Source: Ashinkailepas kermadecensis (Eukaryota > Arthropoda > Thecostraca > Neolepadidae). From it: a stretch of 64,000 nt of DNA. Location of the stretch: assembly GCA_034440615.1 (NCBI GenBank), contig JAOTOM010003166.1, positions 62,001-126,000 on the forward strand, read 5' to 3'. The translations under genes and the position numbers were made by a program. The notes under the pieces are model-generated. The model was not told the origin of the DNA and made no database searches. It saw only the letters and a program-made list of their open reading frames with translations. Of the stretch, positions 21,861-33,001 are shown piece after piece; positions within the stretch are counted from its first letter, which is position 1; each line of letters starts with the position of its first letter.

Positions 21861-24800
21861 TTGTGGTCACACTGTGCTTACGTGTGGCCCTAGACGGCAA
21901 TTTTGTAGAGCCTCGACGGGACTACCGATGGGAATTGTGGGTCCCAAGCGCGATATTTGGGGGGGCCCGGTTCGAGTTTGTGCGACGCGTTGTATTTAGC
22001 TGTAGCCCCAACGCGATTTTGGCGGTTCCTGTCGCAATTTTTCGGGCCTCGGAGCGAGTTTTCCGGGGCTCGCCGTATTTATTTGGAGACCCATACGCGA
22101 ATTCTGGTGGACCGACGCGAATTTTGGTGGCCCCAGCCCGATTTTTGAGGCCCCGACACGATTCTTGGGAGCTTATCCCTCTCAGGATGGAGGGGGCATT
22201 TGCCCCTTTGGTATAGCACTGCGGCCACTGAAGGAGTTTTTTTCCGTCCCAGAGTGACATTCCGGTTAAAATTGATTTTTGGGGCAGCTGCAACTTTTGG
22301 GGCCCCGACACGACCTTCTGGGCCTCCAGTGTGATTTTCAAGGGCTGCGACGCGACTTTTTTGGGTCCAATGTGATCTTTTGGGCCCCGACGTCATTTTC
22401 TTGGATCCCTAGCGCGAGCTATAGCGGCCTCGACACTTTTTTGGGTCCAATGCGTTTTGGATGGTTTTGGCGTCATTGTTGGGCCCCCAGAGTGATTATT
22501 CATGTCCGGATTGTTCTTCGTTGCTCCGGCTTCATTTGTTTTGGTCCCAATGAGACTGTTGGGGCACGGTACGACCTGTCGTGCCCCTGGCATGATTTTC
22601 GTGGTCCGCGCGTGAATTTTTGGTACCCCAGGCTCAGCGTAATTTGCGGGGGCCCCGGCCGGATCTTTTGGGGCCCATATCGTGATTTTAAAATACCCAG
22701 ACTCGACTCTTACTATTTCTTAGGGGGTTCTTCTTGCAAATTATAGGCCTCCTGTCGCGTCGTCTCATTTCCTAGAGCCTTTTTACCGGTTTTCGATGTC
22801 TCCTTGTGTGTCCTACCCTCCTCCATATTCAATGGTCCTCCTCTCCCGTCTTGGAGGGCCTCCTCTTGCATTCTGGGGCCCCTTTAACATGGCATGGAGC
22901 TTCCTCTCATCTTCGAGGGGCATTTTCTACCAAATTAGGGGCCTCTTGCCACGCCTCGTGTGCCTCCTCCTTTATCCTAGCAAAGCCTTACCCGTCTTGA
23001 GGATCTTCAATTTTGGAAACCTCACCTCCTTCCATACCTGCTATCACTCCCATCTCAAGGGCCTCCTCTCATTTCCTGGGAACTCTTTCCGGTCTTCGGG
23101 ACCTCATTTGGTCCTAGAGACCTACTCCTTCCCGAGTCCGGCAGGTGCCTCATTTCTCTTCTAGAGGCCTTCTTTTTCAAATTAGGGGCCTCCTCTCACG
23201 TCTTGGGGGGCCTCCTGCTCGGCGTTCTCCTGCTCTGCGCTCTGGATTCGATCTTTACCCATCTTAGGGGTGGTCTCTTATCTCCTGGTGGACTCCTCTT
23301 CTCTCCCAGGCGCCGCCTCTGCTAAATTACTGGCAACCTTTCCTATCTTAGTGGCCTTGTTATTTCCCGGGGGCCTTCTTAGCCGTCTTCGAGCCTTCTT
23401 TTCCGCTTGGGAGCCATCTCTCTTATCCAATGGCCTTTCTCTCCTATTTTAGGGGCCTCCTCGTTCATCATGGGGTCTCGTTTCCAATCTTGTGTCGTTC
23501 TCTTCCGAATTAGGTGCCTCCTGCCACGTTTCTGGATCATCCTTTTCTATCTCGGTGGAACCTCACTCGTTTGGGGCCTGCTTTTGCGTCTCCGAAACCT
23601 CATCTCATATCTTCCTTCCTGTTCCGTCTTAGGGCCTCCTCTCATATTCTGGGGCCTCCTTTCCGGTGTTGGAGCCTCTTTTGCAATCCTGGTTGCCTCC
23701 GTGCCATTTTTGACACTCTCTTGATTTCTGGGGACTCCTACCCTCTCCTAGGTGACTCCTTTTTCAAATTAGGGGCCTCCTCTCACGTCATGGAGGCCTC
23801 CTTATCTGTGTCTGGAGCCTCATTATCCTCTTAGCAGGGTGCTTTTGCGTCCTAGTCCTAGATCTTCTCTTCCAGGTTCCTCCTCTTCCAAAATATGGGC
23901 CTCATCTGGCTGGTCTCGGTGGCCTGCTCTCATTCCTGCGGAAACCTTCTTACCCGTCTTGGGGCCCCTATTGCGTCCGGAGAAGTCTGCCCTATCAGGT
24001 CTTAATTTTATATTGCAGGGGCATCCTCTTCCATCTTGGGGGCCTCATTTTCCAACTTAAGAATATCCTGCCACCCATCGGAAGCCTTTTCGTCTAACCT
24101 CGGTGGCTTCTTGCCCGTCTCGGTGGCATCCTTTCCGTCCTGAGGACCTCCTTTTCGTGCTGGGGTCTCCTTTTCGTCCTGGGGCCTCCTTTTCGTCCTG
24201 GGGGCTACCTTCCTATCTCTGTTCTCTGTTCTACGTCTAGTCCTACGCCCTTTTCGTCCTTGGGTGCATCCTTTTCGTTCTAGGGGCCTCCTTTTCGTCC
24301 TGGGGGCCTCCTCCCAATCTCTGTTCTACGTCTTGGGGCATCCTTGCGTTATGGGGCATCCTTTTCGTCCTCGGGGCCTCCTTTTCGTCCTGGGGGCCAC
24401 CTCACAATCTGTTCTACGTCTTAGGGGCATCCTTTTCGTCCTGGGGGCCTCCTTTTCGTCCTGGGGGCCTCCTTTTCGTCCTGGGGGCCTCCTTTTCGTC
24501 CTGGGGCCTCCTTTTCGTCCTGGGGGGCCTCCTTTTCGTCCTGGGGGCTTCCTTCCAATCTCTGTTCTACGTCTTGGGGCCTCCTTTTCGTCCTTGGGTG
24601 CATCCTTTTCGTCATGGGGGTCTCCTTTTCGTCCCGGGGGGCCTCCTTTTCGTCCTGGGGGCCTCCTCCCAATCTCTGTTCTTCGTCTTGAGGCCTCCTT
24701 TTCGTCATGGGGGCCTCCTCCCAATATCTGTTCTACGTCTTGGGGCCTCTTTTTCGTCCTGGGGGCCTCCTCCTTTCGTTCCGGGGGGGCTTCCTTTTCG

Positions 24801-25080
24801 TCCTGGGGCCTCCTCCCAATCTCTGTTCTACGTCTTGAGGCCTCCTTTTCGTCATGGGGGCCTCCTCCCAATCTCTGTTCTACGTCTTGGGGCCTCTTTT
24901 TCGTCATGGGGGCCTCCTTTTCGTCATGGGGCATCCTTTTCGTCCTGGGGGCCTCCTCCCAATCTCTGTTCTACGTCTCTTATAGAGACCTGATTATATT
25001 TCCTGGTGGCCTCGTCAGTTTTGAGGCCTCATTGACAGTATGATATTCTGTCCCGTCGGCCTCCTTGCTCACCTTTTTTG
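21860..25080 (+). repeat. Degenerate GGGGCCCCGAC / GGGGGCCTCCTTTTCGTCCT minisatellite region
   Basis: From 21860 to 22780 units of about 30-40 bp carry GGCCCCGACGCGATTTT. From 22780 the motif becomes GGGGCCTCCTCT. From 24140 to 25000 it is a tight 21-bp repeat CTTTTCGTCCTGGGGGCCTC with an interspersed 30-bp CCCAATCTCTGTTCTACGTC module. The gradient suggests stepwise slippage within one element. The long Pro/Arg or Gly/Phe open frames are artefacts. Confidence 0.8.
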
Positions 25081-25263
25081 CTGTGCATTTGCGGATAGGG
25101 GCCTCCTCAAATTTCAGGGTGGGGTGGGGCGGCGCCCCCCCTGTTTCACGGCAGGGGGGGGCGACTGCCCCCCCCCGCCCCCCCGGTGGCGACGCCCTTG
25201 TCGGCACCTAAATTTTCTGGAGAGGGTTCTTTCGGCAGATCTGTGGCTGATCTAGACAATTAA

Positions 25264-25690
25264 TATATTTACAGAATTTCGATGATGACATCAGGGCTCG
25301 TTTCTTTCCCCTGTGCTTGTCCAGGGTGGCACTGGACGCGTATTATTCGCTCCCGGCAGAACAAAAACGGTCTACATGGGGCCTGGCTGTCGCGGAGCTG
25401 CGAGAACTGTTTGAACGGCCATGTGCGCTGGACGCGCACGCTCAACTAAAGCGATTACGTTTCGAGCCTAATGAGCCTCGAGGTATTTGTGATCGGATTC
25501 AAAAAGTTAGTGAGACAGGCATAGCCTGACCGTGACAGCGATGTGGTTTATTTCAACTCATTTCTGGGGACTCTGCCAGAGCGGTACCAAGCCGAGTTGA
25601 TCGCACGCGGCGTGGATAATTTTGCGGGCGCCATGGTCAAAACCCGTAACGTGATACGTGCACACCCGACCACTTCCGTGGTCGGGTGAG
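25264..25690 (+). pseudogene. LTR-retrotransposon gag remnant
   Basis: The frame reads DDDIRARFFPLCLSRVALDA, YYSLPAEQKRSTWGLAVAEL and RELFERP. After a frame break at about 25485-25530 it resumes with FNSFLGTLPERYQAELIARG and ends near VVG at 25688. The layout (aliphatic stretch, AxxxxxxLP, W..L...L...F, then FxxxLPxxY) matches the Retrotrans_gag family of Ty3/mdg4-like elements. No zinc knuckle, protease or polymerase follows, so only a gag piece survives. The hAT-like element inserted just upstream. Confidence 0.6.
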
Positions 25691-25699
25691 TAGTCCGTC

Positions 25700-27690
25700 A
25701 GGCAGGTTGAGCAGGGGTAAAAAAATGCCGAAGCTGTCACCGACGAACCTGTGAGCTGTCTCAAATTATTTGCATATATGGTTAATAAAACAAGTTCCTC
25801 ACACGCTTGCTTCGCCGTGTTGAAAAAGCATGTTTGAACCTCATTGCAGTTGATACATATTTCAGCTAGAAATTGGAGAGTAGCACTTGTTATGTTTCGA
25901 ATCGTGAGTTTTGTCACCATCAAATCCACCAAATATTTTGGGGGGGCCGCCGCTGGAGGCGGCAATAACATACAAAGTAAAGCATACAAAGTTGTAAGTA
26001 AGCAAGTAGCATACAAAGTTCTTATAATATAGCATACAAAGTAACATTCAAAACAAAGAAAAAATATGTAACATAACCTAACCTAGCCTAACTTTCCATG
26101 CAATACAAATTATCTGTTAAAAATGGATAATTTGCAAACAATTATTTTCTTTAAAAAAAATTGAAAAGCAAAAAACCTAACCAAATCTAGCTTAACCCAG
26201 CCTAAACTGTTTTTGAACAAAGAATACTTCAATATTTTTTTTTTATTGCCCATTTTTTCCCAAAACGCATCACATAACAAAAGCCTAACCTAACCTAACT
26301 TAACGAAAACTAACCCCTTTGTATGTTTTATGAAGTAGAATTTGTGCAAAACTTGTCTTGTGGTTACCTTAAACTGCAATAATACTAGTTTGGTTAGGTT
26401 AGTTTTGGTTTCATAAGCTGGAAGTGTTAAAAAAAACAATCAAATTATAAAAACAAGATTGGAAACTGTTTTTCTTTCAAAGCATATTATGTTAGGTTTC
26501 ATTAGGTTGTGTTAAGTTTTTATAAGTTGGGTAATTTAAAGAAAACATATTGTTTGAAATTTTCCCGTTTCCTTCCTTGATTTTTGTATTCCAAGGGAGG
26601 TCGGGTTATGTTTAATTGTTATTTATATTTTTTTAAGCATTCACTTTTTGACTGTTACCTAACTCAAAGCTTCTTTTTAGTGTTATTTTGCTTCCAAACA
26701 GAAAAACAAGCATTCGCACAGAAAATGGATGGTCCCATCATCTTGGTCACCTTCACAACTATTGCACTGAAAAAATAAGGTCCAAGAATTAAAAAAAACA
26801 CCTTCCAAGCACAAATTTACCATGTTGTCTTGGCTGGCTTAAGGGTAACTGCATGAATAAGAGTTCATCTAAAATTGCCAACATATTTGTCTAGGTGTCA
26901 TGGATGGCAAAAATGTTGCTGAATTCCAATTGGCCACAAATAACCGTTAGGCTTCAGACGCAATGTTACTGCGGACATCGAGGGGATCTCCAGTAAAGAA
27001 AGAAAACGGGTGCCATTCAAGAACTCTGAAACATGCGCCCCCGACAAGCGGTCCCGGATGCTCACTAGTGTGTGCGCGAAGAATATAGTTACGATTTGTG
27101 AGACTCTGTCTCCATAAAATATGATGCGAAGTGCATTTATGAAAGTTAGCTTGCATTCAGAAGTCAATTTTATAGCGACTTGCAGTGACCTATTGCGCAT
27201 ATTGTTGCTTTCCGTATTTCCTTTTTGAACTATTTTCTACCATAGACGGCCGGCCGCCGGCCGCCTCCGGCCCGTCACCAACCGCCCGCCATTCTAACAT
27301 GGCTGGGCGCGGGATTCCTATTCCCTGAATGTTAATGGGCCCCAACGCCAAAGTTACAGGCAGATTTTCATATTTGAAACGGTAAACGATGTGCCTGGCA
27401 TGAGTTCCGCCACCATTAGAGTTGAGGCCGACAGATTTTGGCGAAATTGTTTAAGAACATTACTCTTATGGGCGTTGAAGGGAAAGAATGCATCTACAAC
27501 CGTGAATTTCTCCTACACCATTTTGGCGTGTCAGAGCCCATGTTGCTTAGTATTGTTGAAGGGCGGAACTTTACTTTCTATCGTGCCACCGCTCGGCGGT
27601 CCTACGGATCCTCTAGGCAGCAACCGTCGGCGCTTGACATGCATCGAGCCATGCCAGAACGTCAATAATGTCACAAAGCTTCATGTCTAA
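25700..27690. other. AT-rich stretch without supported genes
   Basis: Contains scattered CCTAACCTAACC-type runs (about 26075-26095, 26165-26200, 26283-26303) and the reverse motif GGTTAGGTTAG (26393). A GC-rich island at 27245-27290 reads GGCCGGCCGCCGGCCGCCTC. No domain is seen except the short frame listed at 27438. Confidence 0.4.
27438..27668 (+). CDS. Short open frame of unknown function
   Basis: 76 codons starting MAKLFKNITLMGVEGKECIY and continuing with a protein-like segment NREFLLHHFGVSEPMLLSIV. Amino-acid composition in the first 50 codons is balanced and unlike the low-complexity frames around it, but no family is recognised, no splice context is evident and the last 25 codons look non-coding. 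It could be a relic of a larger mobile-element protein. Confidence 0.25.
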   Translation: MAKLFKNITLMGVEGKECIYNREFLLHHFGVSEPMLLSIVEGRNFTFYRATARRSYGSSRQQPSALDMHRAMPERQ

Positions 27691-28160
27691 AGGTAGAAAG
27701 TGACAGGGTTAGACATCTATAAAAGTAGTCAAGTATGGCATCAGAGGGCAGCTGATTTTATGCCGGTTTATTTGAGACCATTGGAAATTAATTCGGTAAT
27801 GTAGAACATCTGATATACAATATAAAGTGATACAATGTGATAATTTGGGACACAAATTCTGGAATTTAGTGCAAAAGTGACAGGGTTAAACCTTCATGGA
27901 AGTTATTCAAGATGATATAAAAATGTAGCACGTTCGATTTTCGTTTAGTTAAGAACATTGGAAATTGTCAGGACGTCACACAGAAGATGTATGACACGTG
28001 TTTATCACAAGATGCTGAGTGGCCAAATGCTCCCATTACACTTTAAGGGCAAAGTGACAGGGTGAAATGATTTGATAATAAAACGAACTGCACATCATAA
28101 GAGAGCTTGTTTCAATGTTGTTCAGATTGGACCATTGGAAATTACTTGCACCTCGTCTAG
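27690..28160 (+). repeat. About 175-bp tandem repeat, three copies
   Basis: AAAGTGACAGGGTTA begins each unit (about 27698, 27871, 28043), and CCATTGGAAATTA / ACATTGGAAATTG recurs about 85 bp into each. Copies are strongly diverged. Confidence 0.7.
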
Positions 28161-28735
28161 AAACCAGAATATAGCATTAGTAAAAGCAAGCCCACTCTGG
28201 TGGTGTTCCTTCACAAACCGACCACCAGAGCGGCGCCACCGGTATTATGTCCGCTTATGACGCCGAACGCAATGATGCAGTTGTGAAGGATGTGATAACA
28301 ATACACAATACATTTTGTCGTTACAGCAGCACACAAATATTATGATTTAGTAGGAATACACATAACAAGCGCTTTCGGCCCTTGCTCCGCTGCGGCAAGA
28401 TACATTTTGGTTCGAAAAACGTATTCGTTGCGATTCATTTGATGTTGGATTCATATGAATCGGTCTAATGGTTCGACAGCTATGCCTATTTTAGTGTAAC
28501 ATTGGTTCTTTTCTCATCATTCATTCATACATCAAGCGAAGTCCCGTATGCTTCGCTGAGCGAAAGACTGCAAGCGCCTTCGGCCCTTGCTTCGCTGCGT
28601 TAAGACAAACAATTTGAAACTCGGCACAGCTCATCACACATCGATTGTCTGTCGCGTGTGAAAATTTCAGCACGTGCGACCCATCGTCGAACCTACACAG
28701 GATGGCACTCGACGCAAGGACAAAAGACGACTGAC

Positions 28736-30915
28736 AGACTGACAGACAGACAAACAAACAAACAAACTTTAATTGCCATACCCCATCAATTGCCAAACCC
28801 CGTCAATTGTCATACCCCGTCAATTGTCATACCCCGTCAATTGTCATACCCCGTCAATTGCCTACTCATTGCCACCCCGTAAATTGCCATACCGCGTCAA
28901 TTTCCATACCCCGTCAATCGTCGGACCCTATTGTCATACCCCGTCAATTGCCGTACTCCGGCAATTGCCGGACCCCGTCAATTGCCATACCCCGCCAATT
29001 GCCATACCGCGTCAATTTCCATACCCCGTCAATCGTCGGACCCGTCAATTGCCATATCCCGTCAATTGCCATACCCCGGCAATTGCCGTACCTCGTCAAT
29101 TGCCATAACCCGTGAATTGTCGGACCCGTCAATTGCCATACCCCGTCAATTGTCATACCCGTCAATTGCCATACCCGTCAATTGCCATACCCCGTCAATT
29201 GCCATACCCCGTCAATTGCCATTACCCCGTCAATTGCCATACCCAGTCAATTGCCATACCCAGTCAATTGCCATACCCCGTCAATTGCCATACCCCGTCA
29301 ATTGCCATACCCCGTCAATTGCCAAACCCCGTCAATTGCCACACCCCGTCAATTGCCACACCCCGTCAATTGCCATACCCCGTCAATTGCCATACCCCGT
29401 CAATTGCCATACCCCGTCAATTGCCATACCCCGTCAATTGCCATACCTCAATTGCCATACCCGTCAATTGTGGGGCCCGTCATTACCCCGTCAATTGCCA
29501 TACCCCGTCAATTGCCATACCCCGTCAATTGCCATACCCCGTCAATTGCCATACCCCGTCAATTGCCATACCCCGTCAATTGCCATACCCCGTCAATTGC
29601 CATACCCCGTCAATTGCCATACCCCGTCAATTGCCATACCCCGTCAATTGCCATACCCCGTCAATTGCCATACCCCGTCAATTGCCATACCCCGTCAATT
29701 GCCATACCCCGTCAATTGCCATCAATTCCCCGTCAATTGCCATACCCCGTCAATTGCCATACCCCGTCAATTGCCATACCCCGTCAATTGCCATACCCCG
29801 TCAATTGCCATACCCCGTCAATTGCCATACCCCGTCAATTGCCATACCCCGTCAATTGCCATACCCCGTCAATTGCCATACCCCGTCAATTGCCATACCC
29901 CGTCAATTGCCATACCCCGTCAATTGCCATACCCCGTCAATTGCCATACCCCGTCAATTGCCATACCCCGTCAATTGCCATACCCCGTCAATTGCCATAC
30001 CCCGTCAATTGCCATACCCCGTCAATTGCCATACCCCGTCAATTGCCATACCCCGTCAATTGCCATACCCCGTCAATTGCCATACCCCGTCAATTGCCAT
30101 ACCCCGTCAATTGCCATACCCCGTCAATTGCCGGACCCGTCGTCAATTGCCATACCCCGTCAATTGCCATACCCCGTCAATTGCCATACCCCGTCAATTG
30201 CCATACCCCTGTCAATTGCCATACCCCGTCAATTGCCAAACCCCGTCAATTGCCGGACCCCGTCAATTGTCAATTGCCACCCCGTCAATTGCCATACCCC
30301 GTCAATTGCCGGACCCCGTAAATTACCCCGTCAATTGCCATACCCCGTCAATTGCCATACCCCGTCAATTGCCATACCCCGTCAATTGCCGGACCCCGTC
30401 AATTGCCATACCCCGTCAATTGCCATACCCCGTCAATTGCCATACCCCGTCAATTGCCATACCCCGTCAATTGCCATACCCCGTCAATTGCCATACCCCG
30501 TCAATTGCCATACCCCGTCAATTGCCATACCCCGTCAATTGCTGAACCCCGTCAATTGCCATACCCCGTCAATGGCCGTACGCCGTAACATGCCTTACTC
30601 CGTCAATTGCCATACCCCGTGAATTACCCTACCCCGGCAATTGCCATACCCCGTCAATTGCCGGACCGGTGAATTGCCATACGCCGTCAATTGCTAAACC
30701 TCGTCAATTGCCATAACCCGTGAATTGCCATACCCAGTCAATTGTGTGGCCCGTCAGTTTCCATACCCGTCAGTTTCCATACCCGTCAGTTTCCATACCC
30801 GTCAGTTTCCATACCCGTCAGTTTCCATACCCCGTCAATTGCCATACCCCGTCAATTGCCATACCCCGTCAATTGCCATGGCCATACGCCGTGAAATGCC
30901 TTACGCCGTCAAATG
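28736..30915 (+). repeat. 17-bp minisatellite CCCCGTCAATTGCCATA
   Basis: About 120 head-to-tail copies of CCCCGTCAATTGCCATA, preceded by GACA/AACA microsatellite (28736-28768). The central part (29480-30540) is almost invariant with a few short deletions; both ends carry variants (GCCGGACC, TGTCATACC, CAGTTTCCATACC). Each unit has the palindrome CAATTG. Because 17 is not a multiple of three and no phase has a stop, frames of up to 563 codons arise; these are not genes. Confidence 0.95.
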
Positions 30916-30954
30916 CCGTCAAATGCGAAAAGAGAAAATGACATTTGCAGGCAT

Positions 30955-31023
30955 GTCGGTGAAGGGTCATTAATGATGTTAAATAGAACTGGTGATATGC
31001 AGCTCCCCTGTGGCAATCCATTG
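30955..31023 (-). pseudogene. Tiny reverse-transcriptase fragment (Jockey-type LINE)
   Basis: The minus strand reads GLPQGSCISPVLFNIINDPS without a stop. This is the conserved QGS..SP.LFNI.(I)NDL block of LINE reverse transcriptase. Only about 70 bp survive between the 17-bp minisatellite and a TA microsatellite. Confidence 0.7.
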
Positions 31024-31038
31024 TTCATAACATAACAT

Positions 31039-31040
<2 letters not shown>

Positions 31041-31102
<62 letters not shown>

Positions 31103-31343
31103 GTGTGTGTTGTGTTGTGGAATGGTGATGTACAGCGTGTATGTACCATCGTGCGTCAAATGCATGTGTCCAGAGGAAGGGGGTGGTGTGAAAGTTTTGT
31201 CCGGTGATCTTTCAAAATCGAAGTATTTGTTTGACGCAATTGCTGTGTGACGTGCTCTCAAACTGAAGAAAGCTTTAAAATAAAGAGAAACGTCTTTATC
31301 AGCTGATGTTAAGTTAACTAATAGTACAGAGAGATAGCTGAAT

Positions 31344-31399
<56 letters not shown>
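31041..31399. repeat. Two (TA)n microsatellites
   Basis: TA tracts at 31041-31097 and 31349-31399 flank about 250 bp of unique sequence. A (GT)n tract follows at 31691-31711. Confidence 0.95.
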
Positions 31400-31403
<4 letters not shown>

Positions 31404-31925
31404 AGTGGCACAATGATAAATACTATATTTTCACCAACAAGCACATCACCAACGTTTCGGCCAAAGGCCTTCTTCAGGGTGACACAATTACCAAATCTAA
31501 CAACTTTAAGCAAGCAATCACGCACTCTAATTCCTGTGCTCAAAACGTGACGCGCATCGCAGCCTCTTGCTGGGCTGACGAACAATATAGTGCGAAACAC
31601 TGCGTCAATGACGAAGGGCGACACAACGGAATACACAAAGCCATGGATGGCACTCGAGAATGCCAGATCCCATATCACTGGCATCGCGCTATGTGTGTGT
31701 GTGTGTGTGTATGTTTGTGTGTGTAGGTGTTGGTTAAACTCTCTAGCCCGGGTCCGATGTCCGCTGCACCTCCACCACATCGTCCCGCACCAGATACGCT
31801 ATCACGCTGGCAAGCTTAACAAATCCAGGTTAACTATTGATGCAATCCTCGGTATCGATAAATGCGGCCTCTACAGCCTTCCTCCTAAACTTGTCCTTTA
31901 ATTGGGTTATTTCATAGGCACCATC
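31400..31925 (-). other. Possible mobile-element end with GAAGAAGGCCTTTGGCCGAA motif
   Basis: On the minus strand the sequence CTGAAGAAGGCCTTTGGCCG leads into AAACGTTGGTGATG. Similar GAAGAAGGCC..GGCCGAAACG stretches are commonly seen near the 3' parts of invertebrate retroelements, but no domain is readable here, so this is suggestive only. Confidence 0.25.
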
Positions 31926-32119
31926 ATCAAGTCATAAAGTCATAAAGTGCTAAGGCTTAATAAGAGCCACAGGGGCCCATCTGGGTTAAGCTTATCTGGA
32001 AAAGGTACTAGAAATGTACATACTCTCACCCCAATCAATCCATTACTTCAAGTTCCTAGGAAGCTCTATATCGCAGCCTATCTAGCACCAATTCACTTGC
32101 TATTGCATAACACTCCCAT
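31926..32119 (-). mobile_element. Truncated 3' end of the CR1/Jockey-like LINE
   Basis: GGCTTAATAAGAGCC.CAGGG and GGCCCATCTGGGTTAAG match AGACTTAATAAGAGACCCAA and GGGCCCATCCAGTTAAG in the 3' region of the LINE at 38820. TCATAAAG direct repeats (31931-31949) lie at the presumed 3' terminus. The copy was later interrupted on its other side by the 6.3 kb LINE. Confidence 0.55.
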
Positions 32120-32435
32120 TGTGCTACTGTATTTTTTTTTTTTTTTTTCCCTAAATCTTTAGCTGAGGCAAAGTGCCATCTGCTAGAGATTGCTACGTTA
32201 AAGAAGGAGTTACGTTAATCCGGCTTATGTGACATCCGGTTATATCAACTAGTCAAGAAAGGAGAGACGCCGTCAAACAAGAAATATGGCGTAGAGACTA
32301 AACACGCATGTCATACAGGTACATATACATACATACAGACACTCATGACAATGGAAGGACATTTGGAGGGTGGGCAGCATCGTAACCTCCGGAGAGGCTC
32401 CACTGCCCACCTGCGACCTGAAAAGCGAAGCGGAG

Positions 32436-32469
32436 GCCCGACGCCCAGGGCGAGTCGTGGGCGTCGGGC
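32436..32469 (-). other. Perfect 12-bp hairpin in the LINE 3' UTR
   Basis: GCCCGACGCCCA (32436-32447) and TGGGCGTCGGGC (32458-32469) are perfect inverted copies around a 10-base loop. A stem-loop near the 3' end could serve as the reverse-transcriptase recognition site, as known for some LINEs; that role is inferred. Confidence 0.7.
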
Positions 32470-33001
32470 CCGACCTTGTGTGTGTAAGTGTATGTTTTAA
32501 GTTAAAGCCTGGAAACCCCTAAAAGGGGGAAAACCAGGCTGCTTGGAAAGCCCGAGGGTAAAAAACCAAGCGCAATTGAAAAGGAAGTCCGTCCGTATTA
32601 GCCAAATTGGATCGGATCCTGTCTACCTAGTGTGAGATAACCTATATGTATGTGTTTTGCGACGACGGAGAGGAAGAGATGTGGAGCGGAGTCATACAGC
32701 CAGTACGGAGTGTGGCGCGTGTCTTATATCTTTTATCAGGCTAGCTTGGAAAAGGAAAATGCGACGGAGGCTTTATATCAGTTCGGAGAGCTTGGTGTCC
32801 TGGAGGAAGCGAAAGAGTAAATCAAGTAGTTCTGGGTGGTCATTCCCGAGGAGAGCTTGAAGCGAAAGTTGTGAGTGGATCTTGGCGACATATTGCATGA
32901 TATAGCGACGGTGAAGAGCATATGCTGGACAGTCAAGTAAGATATGAGTTACAGTAAGGCGTACGTGACATGTGTTACAAAGTGGAAGGCGGTGAGGTCT
33001 A

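Larger units (their letters stand above)
18705..25200. mobile_element. hAT-like DNA transposon (non-autonomous), 6.5 kb, with 8-bp target duplication
   Basis: The left end CAGTGGCGTCGCCAC (18705-18719) is matched by its inverted copy GTGGCGACGCCCTTG at 25186-25200, with two mismatches. TCGGCACC occurs directly outside both ends (18697-18704 and 25201-25208). A CAGTGGCG-type terminus with 8-bp duplication is typical of hAT elements. Inside there is no transposase frame: the interior holds LINE fragments, a large inverted repeat and a long stretch of CCTCC/GGGGCC minisatellite. Removing it joins flanking DNA that leads into gag at 25264. Confidence 0.75.

Noticed and set aside
24264..25043. 259-codon Gly/Pro/Ser frame and its minus-strand Lys/Glu counterpart
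   Set aside because: Both arise from the 21-bp CTTTTCGTCCTGGGGGCC repeat; no domain or start context.
15395..26310. CCTAACCTAACC runs as a telomere
   Set aside because: Runs are only 2-4 units long and interspersed with variant motifs; they are ordinary interstitial motifs in arthropod AT-rich DNA.
28931..30622. Open frame of 563 codons with repeats of PSIAIPRQLPYPVNCHT
   Set aside because: The 17-bp minisatellite gives the same 17-residue repeat in all three phases of one strand, which is a property of the repeat and not of a gene.
28736..30915. Regularly spaced repeat resembling a CRISPR array
   Set aside because: There are no unique spacers; the 17-bp unit is contiguous and the genome is eukaryotic.
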